From: Silene latifolia
Lineage: Eukaryota; Streptophyta; Magnoliopsida; Caryophyllales; Caryophyllaceae
NCBI RefSeq assembly: GCF_048544455.1
Contig: NC_133536.1
Coordinates: forward strand, 25,794,152 to 25,858,151
Direction: 5' to 3'
DNA: 64,000 bases
Under the pieces are notes generated by a model. That model was not told the origin of the DNA. It was given only the letters and a program-made list of their open reading frames with translations, and searched no databases. Made by a program: the position numbers and the translations under genes. Shown here piece after piece: positions 35,474 through 49,000 of this stretch; the stretch's first letter is position 1; each line of letters starts with the position of its first letter.

Positions 35474-36915
35474 AGTGATATTTAAAATTAATAATAATAA
35501 TAATAGAGTTTCTTAATTGCCTTTCCACCAAATTATAAATAGAGAAGGGGGGACTTTACCCTAACTTATTCAATCATAAAAACTGAAATTAATCCATAAG
35601 AAGGAAGAACAAGAGATCTAGAGAAGGAGTAAGGGATTTAAGATCGTATAATCGACAAAAGATAAGACCGTCTCATAATTTAATTAATTAATGTTAATAT
35701 CACTTGTACACCGTGTTTAAGACCACCGTGCACCACCATGCACGCAGCCCAAGGGACCGTGACTTTGAACGCAGGTTAGCTTGGACCACCGTCTCGTCAC
35801 CTGACCCTACCGTGATCGTCGACGACTGACCTGAGGAGGTTAATTGGGCGGTTTTTTGTGGGTGATTGTCGTGGGAGCTGTGTAATTAAAACGGGTTTTT
35901 AAACCCTTAAACTTGACTGTTATGACTTGGGTTGGGGTTGATTGGCCATGGGTGGTGGAGTCGACACTTGTGGTGGTGGTTGGAGGGTTAAAGGTTGAAT
36001 CTTGGTGGTGGTGGTGGCCGAAAAACGTGAAAACAGGGGAAGTGTTGGTGTTTGTGTGAAACCATCTTAAGACGGATGTTGTGACCGTGATGGTTCCTTT
36101 GCATAGGTTGGACACCACCACAGGAACCGTCGTGAGTCAGTGGTGGCTATGGTGGTGGCACGGGGAGGTATGGGTCATTGTGTTGGTCGTGGTTGTGGGA
36201 GGTATACACGGTGTTTGTGGTGTGTTGTTGAGGGTGTCCGTACATGTGGGTCATTGGGCATAGGTGTTTGGCTTGGTGGTTGGGAGAACCTGATGGATGT
36301 CTGGGCTCACCGTGGTGGTGGGTGGTTGACCACGGTGAGACTCACGGGTTTGGGCGTGTGTCGGGGTTGTTTGACCGTGGTTTGGGACACGGGTAAGGGG
36401 GTGATGTTGTGGGTTGTGAGTTGGATTAAATTCTTAAAAACGGGTTTTTGTTTGGTAAATTTTATAATTAATAATAATGAATCGTAATTAGTTAATAATT
36501 GAGTTGCGGTAAAATTAATAATCAAATTATAATACTGTATTTGGTGACGTATATGAGGTGGAGTATTTTGGATTATTCTTGGACTGCTTAATTGTATTTT
36601 AGCTGCAAGGTAGGTTATCTACTCAACTAGAATATGATCTTTGTCTTAATTGGTATTTGGGTGTTATTTGGAGAATAGGCGTTGATTGTTGGATGATTAT
36701 TGATGTGTATAGTAATAATTAATCTGTTGTTGACTATTCATGTTGCATATAATTATATTATTGAATTGGTTGGATGAGTATTGGAATGCCTCATGCTTAC
36801 TCGCTGGCGGATAACGTGTGAATTAGAAGGCCCCAGGCTTAGTCGCTGGTGGATAACATGTGAATACCCGGGTCGGAGATATGAATTGGTTATTGAGCAT
36901 TTGCATATCTTGGTG

Positions 36916-36917
<2 letters not shown>

Positions 36918-37008
<91 letters not shown>

Positions 37009-37009
37009 T
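36918..37009. repeat. (ATT)n microsatellite
   Basis: About 92 bases of uninterrupted ATT repeats, in the second half of the same solo LTR. Open frames of poly-Ile or poly-Leu here are artefacts. Confidence 0.97.
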
Positions 37010-37432
37010 GTATTGTACTCATATTGTTTAGATATTCTTAGTCAACCGTTTGATTGAGAGTGTATTCGTTAAACACATGTGATGAACCAATTATTGGGGA
37101 GTAGATTGACTGACAGGTAATGAAGAGTAGCTGACTTGGAGCTTGGGACGTGAGGTGGATGTTGATGGACCATATAGAAGTCTAGCTCACTTAGACAGTT
37201 TAATAGATACTTCACTTATTTTATTTCCGCTGCGAGAATTGTATTTACTTATTCTATTAAGTCTTTTGGTTCAGTAAACTGTAATAAGGTCGTTAAACAT
37301 TTATTTACTTAAAGTACTGTGGTTTGTTTTACTTTGTTATTCACTACCTTGGGCAATCCGAGATGGTAACAACTTTTTTGATCTAGGAATTCCTAGTTAA
37401 GGCTCTTAGTTAAATGGGGGTGTTATATCTAG

Positions 37433-37993
37433 TCATCGATTTAGGCGTGATTAGCATGTAGAATTTATAGAAGGTATGGACTATCCTAATCAACTCTTGT
37501 CTATGTGAATTGATGATTAATTATGTATGTGTATTTTTAGCGTTTTATGATATTTACTTGATTATGCATATGTTGTTGTTGGGATATTATGATTATGAAT
37601 ATGGAATTGAGACTATGGTATTGAGTTTATTATGAGCATTGGTGATACTTGAGTATTGGGGGATATTTTTATTTGATTAAAGGGAGTGAACTACTAGTCC
37701 TTGTGAGTAAATTGATTAAAGGGAGCGATATTTGTCCTTGGGTATTATTTATTGAAGGGACCAGTATGAGCAAACAGCTAGTCTTTGGGGCGTCAGTTGA
37801 TCAGTAGCCGCTCCTTAGAGTCTCTTCCCTAGGAGACTCACTAATAAAGAGATGTGCACATTCAGAGTAGAAGAAGCGTTAAGACGATGTTGGTGGAGTG
37901 GATGTGATTGGAGTATATGGTTGATTGGTGAAGGTTATGAATGCTACCAAAACTTGTGATTATTGTATCTTGTGATGGATTTTCTGTTACCGT
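37433..37993 (+). other. Middle piece of outer LTR, no gene
   Basis: 561 bases between two solo LTRs. It contains two related phrases, TTGATTAAAGGGAG at 37675 and 37712, each followed shortly by a TCCTTG, typical of variable regions of long plant LTRs. No open frame of note. Confidence 0.5.
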
Positions 37994-38461
37994 TGATGTG
38001 AACATTATTTGCACACATTTAGTCCCCTAATTGAGCCTATTTTGCATACTATTATAACATTTTATGGCCATTTTATCCGTCAAAACCTTCCTATTTGCTT
38101 TTCTAGCGCATTTCATATGTTTTGTAGAAAAGGAGATAAATGAGGCGTAAATTCCCCCTCTTGCATGCATATTTGGAAGATTTTTGATGATATTTGTTGA
38201 CTAGTATGAAGAGGAAGTAAGAATGATGACCAAGGATGTAGGAATAAAGAGTATATAGAAGGATCATAGGGTTAAAAAGCAAGGAGGACGAGAAGGAATT
38301 CAATGCAAGAAGAAATTGATCGGAACCCAGACCAAGAGTTGCTCCTTTGGCTTTGAAAGTATACTAGAAGAACGGCCTCGAAAAAACAAGTGATCTAGGC
38401 TTTTGAATCACTCCAATAGGAGTCCGGATGAGAAAATGACGTCCGTTTTACAATCCGAGGT

Positions 38462-38650
38462 CAAACAAAGAAGCTGTCCGCCAATCCGCTCGTCCCGAGA
38501 CCCAATCCGCTCGTCTGCTACAGGAATCCGCTCGTCCACCCTCCAAATCCGCTCGTCTTCCCTTCATTTTATCCGAGCGTCCCGTGCTTGAATCCGCTCG
38601 TCCTCTGCTCCAACAATCTGAGCGTCCCGACCCTTTGGCCGCTCGGATTC
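38462..38650 (+). repeat. Minisatellite of ATCCGCTCGTC units in Athila-like LTR
   Basis: A G/C-rich island in A/T-rich DNA, with about eight scattered units of (A)ATCCGCTCGTC or the variant ATC(T/C)GAGCGTCC, separated by 8-20 bases of variable sequence. CCGCTCG and CGAGCG are near-inverted forms, so units can pair with one another. It lies about 170 bases upstream of the TATA box and could be a promoter-proximal repeat. Confidence 0.8.
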
Positions 38651-38929
38651 CCTTACAGCAACTTTCGTTTTCTTCTTTCTCTATGAAAAATGCGCATATT
38701 TTTGAAAGTCTAGCAAAAAGGAGACTAGCATCTTTCTTTGAGAGGAGCATTTCCCTACTCAACAATTAGCATTGTTAATTACTATTTTACCCTTGCTTAA
38801 CCTAATGAATCCCTACTATAAATACCCCATTTGTAGTAACCAAGACCAAACTCTCTTAGCTAGAAATAAACTCTCTTAGATTAGATTAGGAGTTGATTAG
38901 AATACACTACTACAAAAATGGGCAAAGGA

Positions 38930-39060
38930 ATCACTAATAACACACCAGTTTGATTTTCAAACCGGTCTCTTATTATAAGAAACCATTGATTCTACAAAAC
39001 CGGTTTCATAGAAATTGATAACAAATGTGTTGTAAATAAAACCGGTCTCTTATCTTTTTA
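38930..39060 (+). repeat. Left subterminal repeats of CACTA element
   Basis: Multiple AAACCGGTCTCTTA / AAACCGGTTTC units in both orientations, sharing the palindrome ACCGGT with the right end. Confidence 0.85.
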
Positions 39061-39169
39061 TTAAATAAAAAATTCAATCTAATAATAATATAATGGGCCT
39101 TCAACATACTTAGTAATTCCTAATTAAACAAATAACACCACGTTCAATCCTTAATACTCACGTTTCCCA

Positions 39170-39345
39170 GATAAGCTTCGTGCAAAAATTTGCCGCCGTT
39201 TTTTTTCCACCAAAAACCCCAAAGTATTCATCGATTGTAAGCATCCAACCATTATTCCATCTTCTCTTTCGTTTATCACCACCGATCATCGGAGCGATGA
39301 GTCGACGTCACCGAAGCGAAGAACCTCGCTCTTTCGGGTAATTTT
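39170..39345 (+). other. Possible first exon of CACTA transposase transcript
   Basis: A less A/T-rich island ending in CTCTTTCGG/GTAATT, a plausible splice donor, in otherwise A/T-rich DNA. It could be the 5' untranslated exon of the TNP2 transcript, whose coding part begins after an AG at 42681. A short ATG frame (MSRRHRSEE) opens just before the donor, so it may instead be a captured host exon. Confidence 0.35.
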
Positions 39346-40209
39346 TTATGTGAATTGCAATTACTGATTTTGCGATAATTGATTACAATTTTGGGTTAAT
39401 TGATTACGATTTTGGGTTAATTGAAATTATAGATTTTGTTTCAAATTTAATTGTTCTTATGTTGAGAAATTATAGATTGCAGTAATTCGATTTGTTCATG
39501 CTTTTTGAATCAGACAATACAGTAGGCCATTAGGGTAGGATTTTGATTAAAAATCCACTATGAATTCCTTGTTATTTGTCTATTATTTGTTTAATTTAGT
39601 ATATTTTCTATTCCTAGTAATGCGATTGATTAGTTTTAATTAAATGATAGGTTTCGATTGTTCGAACTATTACTGTATTAAGTTTTTAAGTTGCCTCTAA
39701 TTACTGCAACTCGGTTGAAGTAAAAGTGTTATTTGGTTCTTAGGCCCTGTTCTTTCTGGCTTTTTAGAGCCGAATCGAATCAATCAATCAATGATGGAGC
39801 TGAATCGAATCGAATCGAGCTGAATCGAATCAATGGAGCCGAATCAATCAATCAATCAATGGAGCTGAATCAATCAATCGAATCAATCGAATCGAATCGA
39901 ATCAATCGAATAGAATAGAAATTTGAATCGAATAAAGTCAATTGAGTTGAATTGAACTGAAATAATCATATATTAATAATAATAATAGTATTCAATATTA
40001 TTGTTATTATCAACTATAATATATTAATATTCATAGTATAATAGTAATACTAAAATTAATATTTATAAGAAAAAAATTATAATATTATATATGAATAATC
40101 ATAAATTATAATCATGAAAAAATATTTTTTTACTAATAATATTTTTAATAACAATAATAAATAATAAGGTCATATTAATAATGATATTAGTAAAATAATT
40201 GTTTAGAAT

Positions 40210-40740
40210 AAAAACACTAGCGTTGCTCGAATTCAGGTCGAGTCAACGCCCTACTCTCATATGGCATCTCGAGCCTATGTTTGCTCTCTTCGGATGGATC
40301 TTTCACGCGTAACAAAGGCCCCAGAGGGTATGCAAAAGGTCCTTCTCTGATGCCTTACGGTAATGGTGGATAGTCGGGACCTTGCTTGAAGCTAAGGTCT
40401 CTGTGCTCTCTTGTAGTAGCTCAAGTAGTCTTACTTCTAGAGAGAGGAAGTTGTTGGTGAGAAGTTTTTACCATTGATTGGTGAATAGTGAGATATTTAT
40501 AGGTTTTATGTGTACCTCAAATGATGGTTTGGCAAGCACGGTTACCATATTCGCTATGAATACGCCTTACCGATTCGCGATTCGCTTATAGAAAATGTGT
40601 TACATGTATTTTCAGTAATCAACTTGATAGAATTCACTTTTAACGATTTGTGATTCGTAGGGTACCAAGCGAATTTGTAACCATGTTGGCAAGCGTGTTG
40701 ACTTGTAAGACCCCGTATTGGCAAGTGAGTCAAGTCGGTT
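40210..40740. other. Complex segment inside Harbinger-like element
   Basis: About 0.5 kb of ordinary-composition sequence between A/T microsatellites, unlike the rest of the element. It could be a further insertion or a captured fragment. A phrase TGTAAGACCCCGTATT near 40703 resembles the start of a Tekay-like LTR, but no matching end was found. No coding sequence. Confidence 0.35.
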
Positions 40741-40840
40741 CGGTGTGCCTCATTAATAATATTAATAATAAATGTTATGAATTTTAATAGTAATACCAAT
40801 AAATGTTATGAATTTTAATAATAATACCAATAACAACGAC

Positions 40841-40895
<55 letters not shown>

Positions 40896-41010
40896 TCAAC
40901 AACAACAATAACATTAACATTAACATTAATAACATTACTATTCATTTTAATAATAATATTCATCATCATCATCATCATCATCATAATAATAATAATAATA
41001 GTAATAATAA
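40841..41010. repeat. Compound (AAT)n/(AAC)n/(ATC)n microsatellite
   Basis: AAT repeats to about 40894, then mixed AAC and ATT units, then about eight CAT units (40961-40984), then AAT again. Open frames of poly-Asn or poly-Ile here are artefacts. Confidence 0.95.
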
Positions 41011-42029
41011 TAAATAAATAAATTATTAACAATATTATTAATTATAATTATAATAATAATAAATATAAATAATATTAATATTAAAAAAATAGTATTATTG
41101 TTAACAAAATTAATAATAACTATTATTTAAATTAGTAAAGCTGAAATTTAATGGAGCCGAATCAATCGAATCAATCAATCAATCAATCGAATCGAATCAA
41201 TGGAGTGAATCAATCAATCAATCGAATGGAGTGAATTGAATCAAATCAATCGAATAGAGTGAATCGAATCGAAATGGGCTGAAAATAAGCCAGAAAGAAC
41301 AGGGCCTTAATTTATGATTGAATAGGTTACAAAGCTAATAGTGATTAAGTTAGTGAGTTCAATTTCATTTGAAAATTATGATCTAAAATATAGAAACTAG
41401 AATAGTGAGTTCAGAATCCTAGTTTTCTGTTTGGGAAATTTTAAAATTTCAGTTGCTGGCCGGCAGCCACTCAACTGTCCGCCTTCGATATTCAGAGTTA
41501 GCCCGAAATTCTTAGGGTGTGTAACCACAGTTTATCACAAAATCTCAACAATGTATACAGAGTACAACCCAAGCTCGCAACTCGAAAACTTGAGTTGCAT
41601 TTTTGTCACGCGATAAAAATTTCATCAATATTCCTCTAAAGGCAATTTCAAGAGTAATTTTTACACAACTCTAGTCCTATTTACTTTTATCTTATGAAAT
41701 ACACAAAGATTCATATGAGACGGTCCTGAGATAGCGTGTCATAGACCTACCAATATTATGGAATCAACAATTGTTAAGTATCAGTCATTCTTTGCTGACC
41801 AACGAGCACCTTCATTTATCCCTGACCCTGGTCGTTTTGTTCTAATTCTTCAAAAGAAAACGACAATGTTTATTACTTTATTTTTCCCTTATGGCACGGC
41901 CTTTACCTTGGGGTTCCCATCCTTAAAAATTCAAATTTGTGACTAATGGTATTATCCTTCACAATATCTTTTTGTTCATCATTAAATTAAAGAAGTACAC
42001 TCGTAGATTTGGTTCCGATAATTCATTTC

Positions 42030-42450
42030 TATTTTTGTAACAGCCTTACCTCGAACTCTATTTTCCACCATCATTAACCATCTGTCATCCGTGGATGATA
42101 AAGGATGTCTCATTAGCCCTGCATATCTCGAGCTCAAATTAACTTTGATACGCTTTAACTTAGTCCAAACGCCTCTATCACATTATCAATCCTTTCTTTG
42201 TTCGTTTGCTTCCAAACATGCTAAACACAAGCACTTATTACAACATTAAGGAGTCTGTTATGAAATCTTGTATTATTTCTTCAATTCTGCCAGTTGGTAA
42301 TGTTATGACCCCTGAAAGACTTATCCATCCATGGCTCCAACTTTGAGAGTAATATCCTGCTACAACAACAGTAAAAAAAGAGACGGGTAACGGTCTCCTC
42401 AGCTCCTTCACAAATGCAGCACAGACCGTTGTCAGACACTCAAATCTTGC
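42030..42450 (-). pseudogene. LINE C-terminal fragment (zinc-binding) within CACTA
   Basis: On the minus strand a short readable piece (D-N-G-L-C-C-I-C-E-G-A-E-E-T at about 42436-42395) has the C-x2-C...E-x-x pattern of the C-terminal zinc-binding domain of plant L1 LINEs. What follows downstream (to about 42030) is frame-broken. It lies in the long intron before the TNP2 coding exon. Boundaries and target duplication are unclear. Confidence 0.45.
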
Positions 42451-42682
42451 TCAGTTTTTTTTTGGTAAAAATGTGAGAATATATTAATAAATATAAATAA
42501 TAATTACTTCATCATTCAAGTGATTAGAATCACCCTACAAAACTTCATTCTTGTACTCATACCGCATTCTTATTCCTTCTGTCAAGTACTTACCTTAGAA
42601 GTTTAATTTAACTTAAACTTGTCAGAACTACTAAGTAGTTTGTATAAGCTCAACCAAAATAATCTTATGTGTTTGTGTAGAT

Positions 42683-45600
42683 ATGGATCGGAGTTGGATA
42701 TCAACATCAAAACCGGGTGACCCCGAGTATATAGGCTGGTGTAAAAGACTATCGATTTTGTTTGTTAAGAACTCTAGAGGTCGTACAAGGTTGCCTTGTC
42801 CTTGTTATAAATGTCATAATTTTCTGCATAAAAGAGTTGATGAAATACTTAATCATCGAGCAAATCACTTTTGATAGAACATATACTATTTGGATTTGGC
42901 ATGGGGAAGATAGGGAAGAAAATGTTCGGACTAATACGCCCGAAGTTCATACAAGTAATGAGGGTGATAGGATAGAGGATATGTTACGAGACGTTCAAGA
43001 AAAGTTTGATGAAAATCCGGCTGCATTCGAGTCGTTGTTAACTGATTCCGAAAAGCCCTTATACACAGTGCAAAAAAAATACACGAGACTGTCAAGTGTA
43101 CTTAAATTATATAATCAAGGCAACTCACGGTCTTAGTGATACGGGTTTCTGAGAATTACTTGAAGTAGTGAAAGATATGCTTCCAAGTGATAATGTTCTC
43201 CCTAGTAAAACATATGAGGCAAAAAAGATATTATGCTCAATGAGCTTACCTTATGAAAAAATTCATGCCTGCCGTAACGATTGTATACTATATTATAATG
43301 AGTATGAATTATTAAAGAGTTGCCCTACTTGTAATGTCTCACGGTACAAAAAAAAGGAAGGAATTCCGGCTAAGGTCTTGTGGTACTTTCCTATTATACC
43401 AAGATTTGAACGTCTTTATTCGAATGCTAGTGATGCAAAAAATTTGACATGGCATCATGATGGCAGAATTAAGGATGGTAAACTTAGACACCCAGCTGAC
43501 TCCCCACAATGGAGGTTTATTGATGGAAAATTTCCCGAGTTTGGTAAAGAAAGTCGAAACTTGCGCCTTGCATTGTCTACAGATGGCATGAATCCATTTC
43601 GTTCTCTTAGTACAACCTATAGTACTTGGCCTGTAATTTTGGTTACGTACAACCTACCTCCTTGGCTATGCATGAAAAGAAAGTTCATGATGCTTTCCTT
43701 GTTAATTTCTTGGCCCTAAACAGCCAGGAAACGACATCGACGTGTACTTAGCACCCCTTATAAATGATTTGAAAATTTTATGGGAGACGGGTGTAGAAGT
43801 TTATGATGCATATCGAAATGAGTTATTTAACCTTAGAGCAATGTTGTTTTGCACTATCCAAGATTATCCTGTGTACGGTAATTTGTCTGGATATACCGTT
43901 AAAGGAAAAGCACCTTGTCCTATATGTGAGGATGGTACTATGGGAAAGTGGCTTAAATCATCTAAAAAGAATATTTATGATGGACATCGTTGTTTTTTGC
44001 CTGATGATCATTATTATCGAAAGTTGAAAAAGGCTTTTAATGGGGATCAAGAATTCAAAAGAAGGCCAAGAGTGTTAACTGGTATAGAAGTGTTTGAAAA
44101 GGTGAAAGACATCCAGATTATTTTTGGAAAAAATCATGGATCCACCCTTCCTAAACAAGGATATAAGAAATGTTCTGTGTTTTGGCGCTTACCTTATTGG
44201 AAACATTTGTTTGTCAGACATTCTTTGGATGTAATGCATATTGAGAAAAATGTGTGTGATAGCTTAATTGGTACACTACTAAATGTCCCGGGAAAAACAA
44301 AAGACGGTGTTAATGCTCGAGATGACTTAAAAGCATTAGGGATTAGGAAAGAATTACACATTGTTGACAAGAACAATAAAAAGTTTTTGCCGCCAGCCGC
44401 TTATACAATGTCCAGAAAAGAGAAAAAAGAATTTTGTGCGTGTTTAGCGGGTGTGAAAGTCCCTGAGGGTTATTCTTCTAATATCAAGAGTCTTGTGTCG
44501 ATGGAAAATTTGAAGCTTGTAGGTCTTAAGTCTCATGATTGTCATGTTTTGATGCAACATTTACTACCCGTGGCTATTTGTTCAGTTTTGCCGAAGAATG
44601 TTCGTTCAACTATTATAAAATTGTGTTCTTTCTTTAATGCTATATATAGCAAAGTCATAGATCCTAAAGACTTGAATTCCTTGGAAAGTTCAATTGTAGT
44701 CATTCTCTGCCAATTAGAGATGTACTTTCCTCCATCATTTTTTGATGTCATGATTCATTTAACTGTTCATTTGGTGAGGGAGATCAGATTTTGCGGTCCT
44801 GTGTACTTGAGAAATCAATATCCTTTTGAAAGAGAAATGAAGACTTACAAAGGATATGTGAAGAACCACTTTAGGCCTGAAGGTTGTATTCTTTGAGCGG
44901 ATTCTTTGTGAAGATGCTGTAGCATATAGTAGTGCATACCTAGGAAATACAAAGATGTTTGGGATTCCTATATCACGGCATAGTGGTAGAATTGAAGGAA
45001 AAGGGACTATAGGCTGTAAGCATATTGACTTATCTCATGAGCAAAGGCACACGGCTCACACTTATGTTCTTTTTAATGAGAATGAAGTTGCACCTTATAT
45101 AGACATACACATTGCTTATTTACGGAAAAAAAATCGAAGAGCAAGTGAGAAATCATTACTAAGTGAACACAAAGAAGTCATTCAAAGAGTCAGGTGAAAG
45201 ACCAGGTTATGAGAGAGCTTGAATTTGAAGATTCATCCCATTGCATATCTGATCGACTTAAGGCTTTAGCTTCTGGACCTAATTTTAATGCCTCTTTTTA
45301 TTCTGGATATGTCATAAATGGTTGCACATTCTACACTAGTGAACGAGACGAGATTAGTACTATGCAGAATAGTGGGGTAACAGTAGAAGCCGAGGCTATG
45401 CATTTTGCTAGTGCCAAAGATAAACATCCCGTGTGTGGTAAAATGTTATATTATGGGGTGATTCAAGAGATCATTGAGTTACATTATTTAGGCTTCTCGG
45501 TGCCTGTTTTTAGGTGCAATTGGGTTGATTCTCATGTTGGAGTTGAACATGACGAGTTTGGGTTCACCTTGGTTAATCTTCACAAGCTTAGTAACCAGGA

Positions 45601-45886
45601 AGATCCGTATGTACTGGCGCGTCAAGCAAAACAGGTGTTTTATGTGACTGATCCAGGGGATAAGAGCAGGTCAGTTGTTATAACACCAAGATCTCGCCGT
45701 GATATTGATGATTATGACGAGGAAGTTGAGTTGGAAGAAAGGCCAGCAACTAAATTTTTTCAAAATGAGAATTCCTCTAATGATGAGGGTGAAGATTCAT
45801 TAACATATGTGCGAGACGACCATGAGGAAGGTGAATGGGTTGACAATATTAAGATAAGTAGAAAGCGTCGTCGTCAAAATAATTGA
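42683..45886 (+). pseudogene. CACTA TNP2-type transposase, frame-broken
   Basis: The transposase that cuts the element at its ends. The start MDRSWISTSKPGDPEY at 42683 follows an AG acceptor and is the usual beginning of the transposase-associated domain (PF13963), including C-P-C-Y-K-C near 42798. The Transposase_21 domain follows (43168-44896), with SCPTC near 43318, CPICEDG near 43918 and the strongly conserved RHSLDVMHIEKNVCDSLIGT near 44217. DUF4218-like sequence (SRHSGRIEGKG near 44973) and DUF4216-like sequence (45194-45886, FRCNWVDS near 45509) complete it. The order and length are full. The frame is broken near 42870, 43110, 43705, 44893 and 45195, with a TGA near 43150. Confidence 0.92.
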
Positions 45887-46087
45887 GGTGCATTTTAGTT
45901 CTGTTTAATTTTTTTTTTGTGTGTGTATTTTATTGACTGCAAATTGCTATTGTTCGGATATAGTGGTTCATTTATCTGTTTGTTTATTCATGCACAAATT
46001 CTTTCAAGTTCATTAGAAATGAGTTTATGTTGTACTGTTGATAATGGTAAATTGATGTTAACCTTCAACCTTTATTTTTGTAGGATT

Positions 46088-49000
46088 ATGGCAAAAAAGA
46101 AAAAACAAGTATGCTCGTCTCGAGGTGGTTCAACTTCTTCAGATGATTCAGATATGGAAAAGTCTAATCGTAAGGACGAGAGAGGCCGTACTGTTCTTGC
46201 TAAGGTGGGGGAAGCAATTCAAAATGAAGTCAAACTTCCTTTGGATTGGCATCCAGTTCGTAAAACTCCATGTGGTAAATACGGATCAACTTTCATGCGC
46301 TATCTTGGAGTAGTTGTTCGAGAACGTCCGCCATCACCTCTGCAGTTGGAAAGATATTCCCATATCTGAACTTAACAGCTTGTATGACCAAATCACGGTA
46401 GGAATGTGTTTCACCACATGCTATATTTAGCATGCAAAAGTCTTTCTAGCAGATGAGTTTTCTTTTACATTGTGCTTTGACAACAGATTTTCATCTTTTA
46501 AGTTTGTGATTTATTAAGGGTACCACGGATTTTCAGTTTTTAAGTTTGTGGTTTATCATTCCTTACCCCGTTTTGTGTTCGTTCGGACAGGGCAACAGTT
46601 TAATTGTTTATTTCTGGAATTTTTACCAATAATACTAGTGATTTTGTATTATCCCATAGAAAGGTTTCACAAGCCCGATCAAAGACACCGTAGAAAATGG
46701 ATCTTATCTCGAGCTGATGATCGATGGAGAGCTTTTAAGACTAGATTAAGAAAGCTGTGGTTGTACAAGAAGTCTGGAAAATTACGAAAAAGACCACCAT
46801 GGAAATATAGGATACAACAATCGGCTTGGGATAAATTTAAGGAAATGTGTACTACGAGAAATTCCAGTATTAGTTTGCATACTCTTAAAAATCTATATTT
46901 TTAATTTACGTAAGCAAATAAAATGTTTAGTGTGTTAATGCCAAATTTTGTTTATATTTCAAGGAGGTAAGTGAAGATAGTCGAAAGCGATCAAATCTCA
47001 AAGTCTCAAGCTATCGAGGAGGCTGCCTCGGTTACCAATACTTTGAAGACGAGATTGTATGTTTGGTGAATATCTATTCATTTAAGACCTTGAATCAGCT
47101 CACTATTATTTTCGATAATATATTTTCAATTCTTGGCGGTAAATGAAAATTTGAAAAACGGGAAGCGAGTTGATCTAGTACCTCGACATGAGTTGTGGAT
47201 TAGAGCTCATTCACGTGCCAAAGATGGAGAATTTTCTTCGATAATCCAAAGAGACAAGGAAATCTGAAGAAATCGTAAAATACTTTTTTCTCCCACATTA
47301 TTAGAGTTTTAACACTATTTTATGTACTCTCTAACACATTTCTTCAATCTTAATCTTAAGAATGTCTTGAAGACAAAACTTGAAAGAGGGGAACTTGTAT
47401 TAGAGGGTGGTCGAGATGATATTTTGGCAAGAGCATTGAAGAAGCCGAGCATGGGGACGTGTTAGAGGCGTTGGATCAGGCATCACCATCACAGAATATT
47501 TTGGATTTTCTAAACCAACGCCACCTAGTCAAATGAGAGTTGAGTTAACTAGTTTGAAGTCCGAGATGGCTTTCTTGAAAAACAACGTACAACTTATGAT
47601 GTCGTTTCTGATGAAGTGCCAAGACCCGGAGCAGATAAAGCAATTTATGGTTAGTTTTAGCCAATTAGGGAATTTTGGTAGCCAAGGCGCTGGCCAATTT
47701 ACTAATTTTGATGGTCATATAAGTGGCAAAGATGGTGGTCACTTGGTAATTCGGATATTCAGGGGGATGGCATGTTTGATACACGAAGCACGCAACGTGG
47801 TAATTTAGGTGGTCATAATAATGATCAATTGTGTGATATGAGTGGCGAAATAATGGTTTCTTTACCCAGCTCTTAACAAAAGGTAACGAAAAGTAAGTTT
47901 TTTTTTATGTATTATTTATACTATTATGATTTATGGCTAATTATAATTTTTGTCTAAAGGCTTGGAATATCCTTCCAACATGTCGAAATCTCAACGAAAA
48001 GACCAAGAAAAAGAACAACAACTTGATCCTTACATTGTTCCTTGGCCTGATAAAAATGTTGAAACTATTCAACAACCTGACGGTCACGATCAGCAGGCCA
48101 GTCCCTCGCCCTCAACTATTCGTCTGAATGATATAGATTATGACACACTACCTATTACTGAGTACGTATTGCCTAAGGTATGAAGTTAGACTCTGACTTG
48201 ACACTCCTATTAGTGAGCACGTATTGTCTAATCGTATGTATGCAATGCTTTTTTTACGGGATCTTGGGTGTGAACATTGCTGATGTTGGTTATTAAGTTG
48301 GGTGCACTTTGGTTCGATCGACCTGATTCCTCATCATACCAACAACTAAACAAAGTCAAAGAAGACAAACATTTTTACTATGTCTGCTCCATTTGCTTCT
48401 TGCAATCTTTAATAACCCATATGAATGAGTTAAATCAGAACATAACCACTGTCCAACCCCTTGCAAAATCTGAGCACTGTACACACAATTGTGGAAAATA
48501 TGTGAATGATTTTCTTCCCGCAACGACAAATACAAAGCAGAGGTTATTAGCAATTTGCAAATGAAACAATCTACTCTTGAGCATTAGAGCTATGTTGGTA
48601 ATAAGCCAGGCAATGTTCGATCCACAACTAAAACAGATTTTCTTCCCGCAACTCGAACAGTGTATCCTTCAGGCCTTATTTTCCAGGGAGTTTATTTATT
48701 TTGTATCTTATATTTTATATATACACTATAACGATCTTTGTATTAATGTGGAATAGGGTACTTATGATTGTTGCCTAGCGATTGAGAATGAACAAGGGAT
48801 CCCAATTGTTGCAATTGGGAAAGTGTACATATCGGGGAAACAGTGACTTTGAATCATTTCAGAACTTTGTCACAAGATTATCGTCGAGTCTCTATCACTG
48901 AAGAGATTATGCCAACCGCACCATTGCCATGTCCTAATGAGGAGTGTAGTGTAGTATGCCAAGCAGTGTACGCCTTTGTTTCATGGCCAGCTCACCTAAT

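Larger units (their letters stand above)
39743..41306. mobile_element. Harbinger-like non-autonomous element nested in CACTA
   Basis: A 1564-base element with a perfect 20-base terminal inverted repeat, GGCCCTGTTCTTTCTGGCTT, flanked by TTA (39740-39742 and 41307-41309), as in PIF/Harbinger elements. Both ends carry a minisatellite of GAATC and CAATC units with GGAGC(T/C)GAATC phrases (39775-39960 and 41150-41275). The centre holds A/T microsatellites and a more complex 0.5 kb stretch (about 40210-40740). No transposase frame. Confidence 0.88.

Noticed and set aside
36753..37057. Open frames of poly-isoleucine or poly-leucine (also 40784-41032, 54181-54501, 61595-62119)
   Set aside because: Triplet microsatellites are open in several frames at once; no protein is implied.
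40703..40740. Start of another Tekay-like LTR within the Harbinger-like element
   Set aside because: Only about 16 bases resemble an LTR start and no end or duplication was found.
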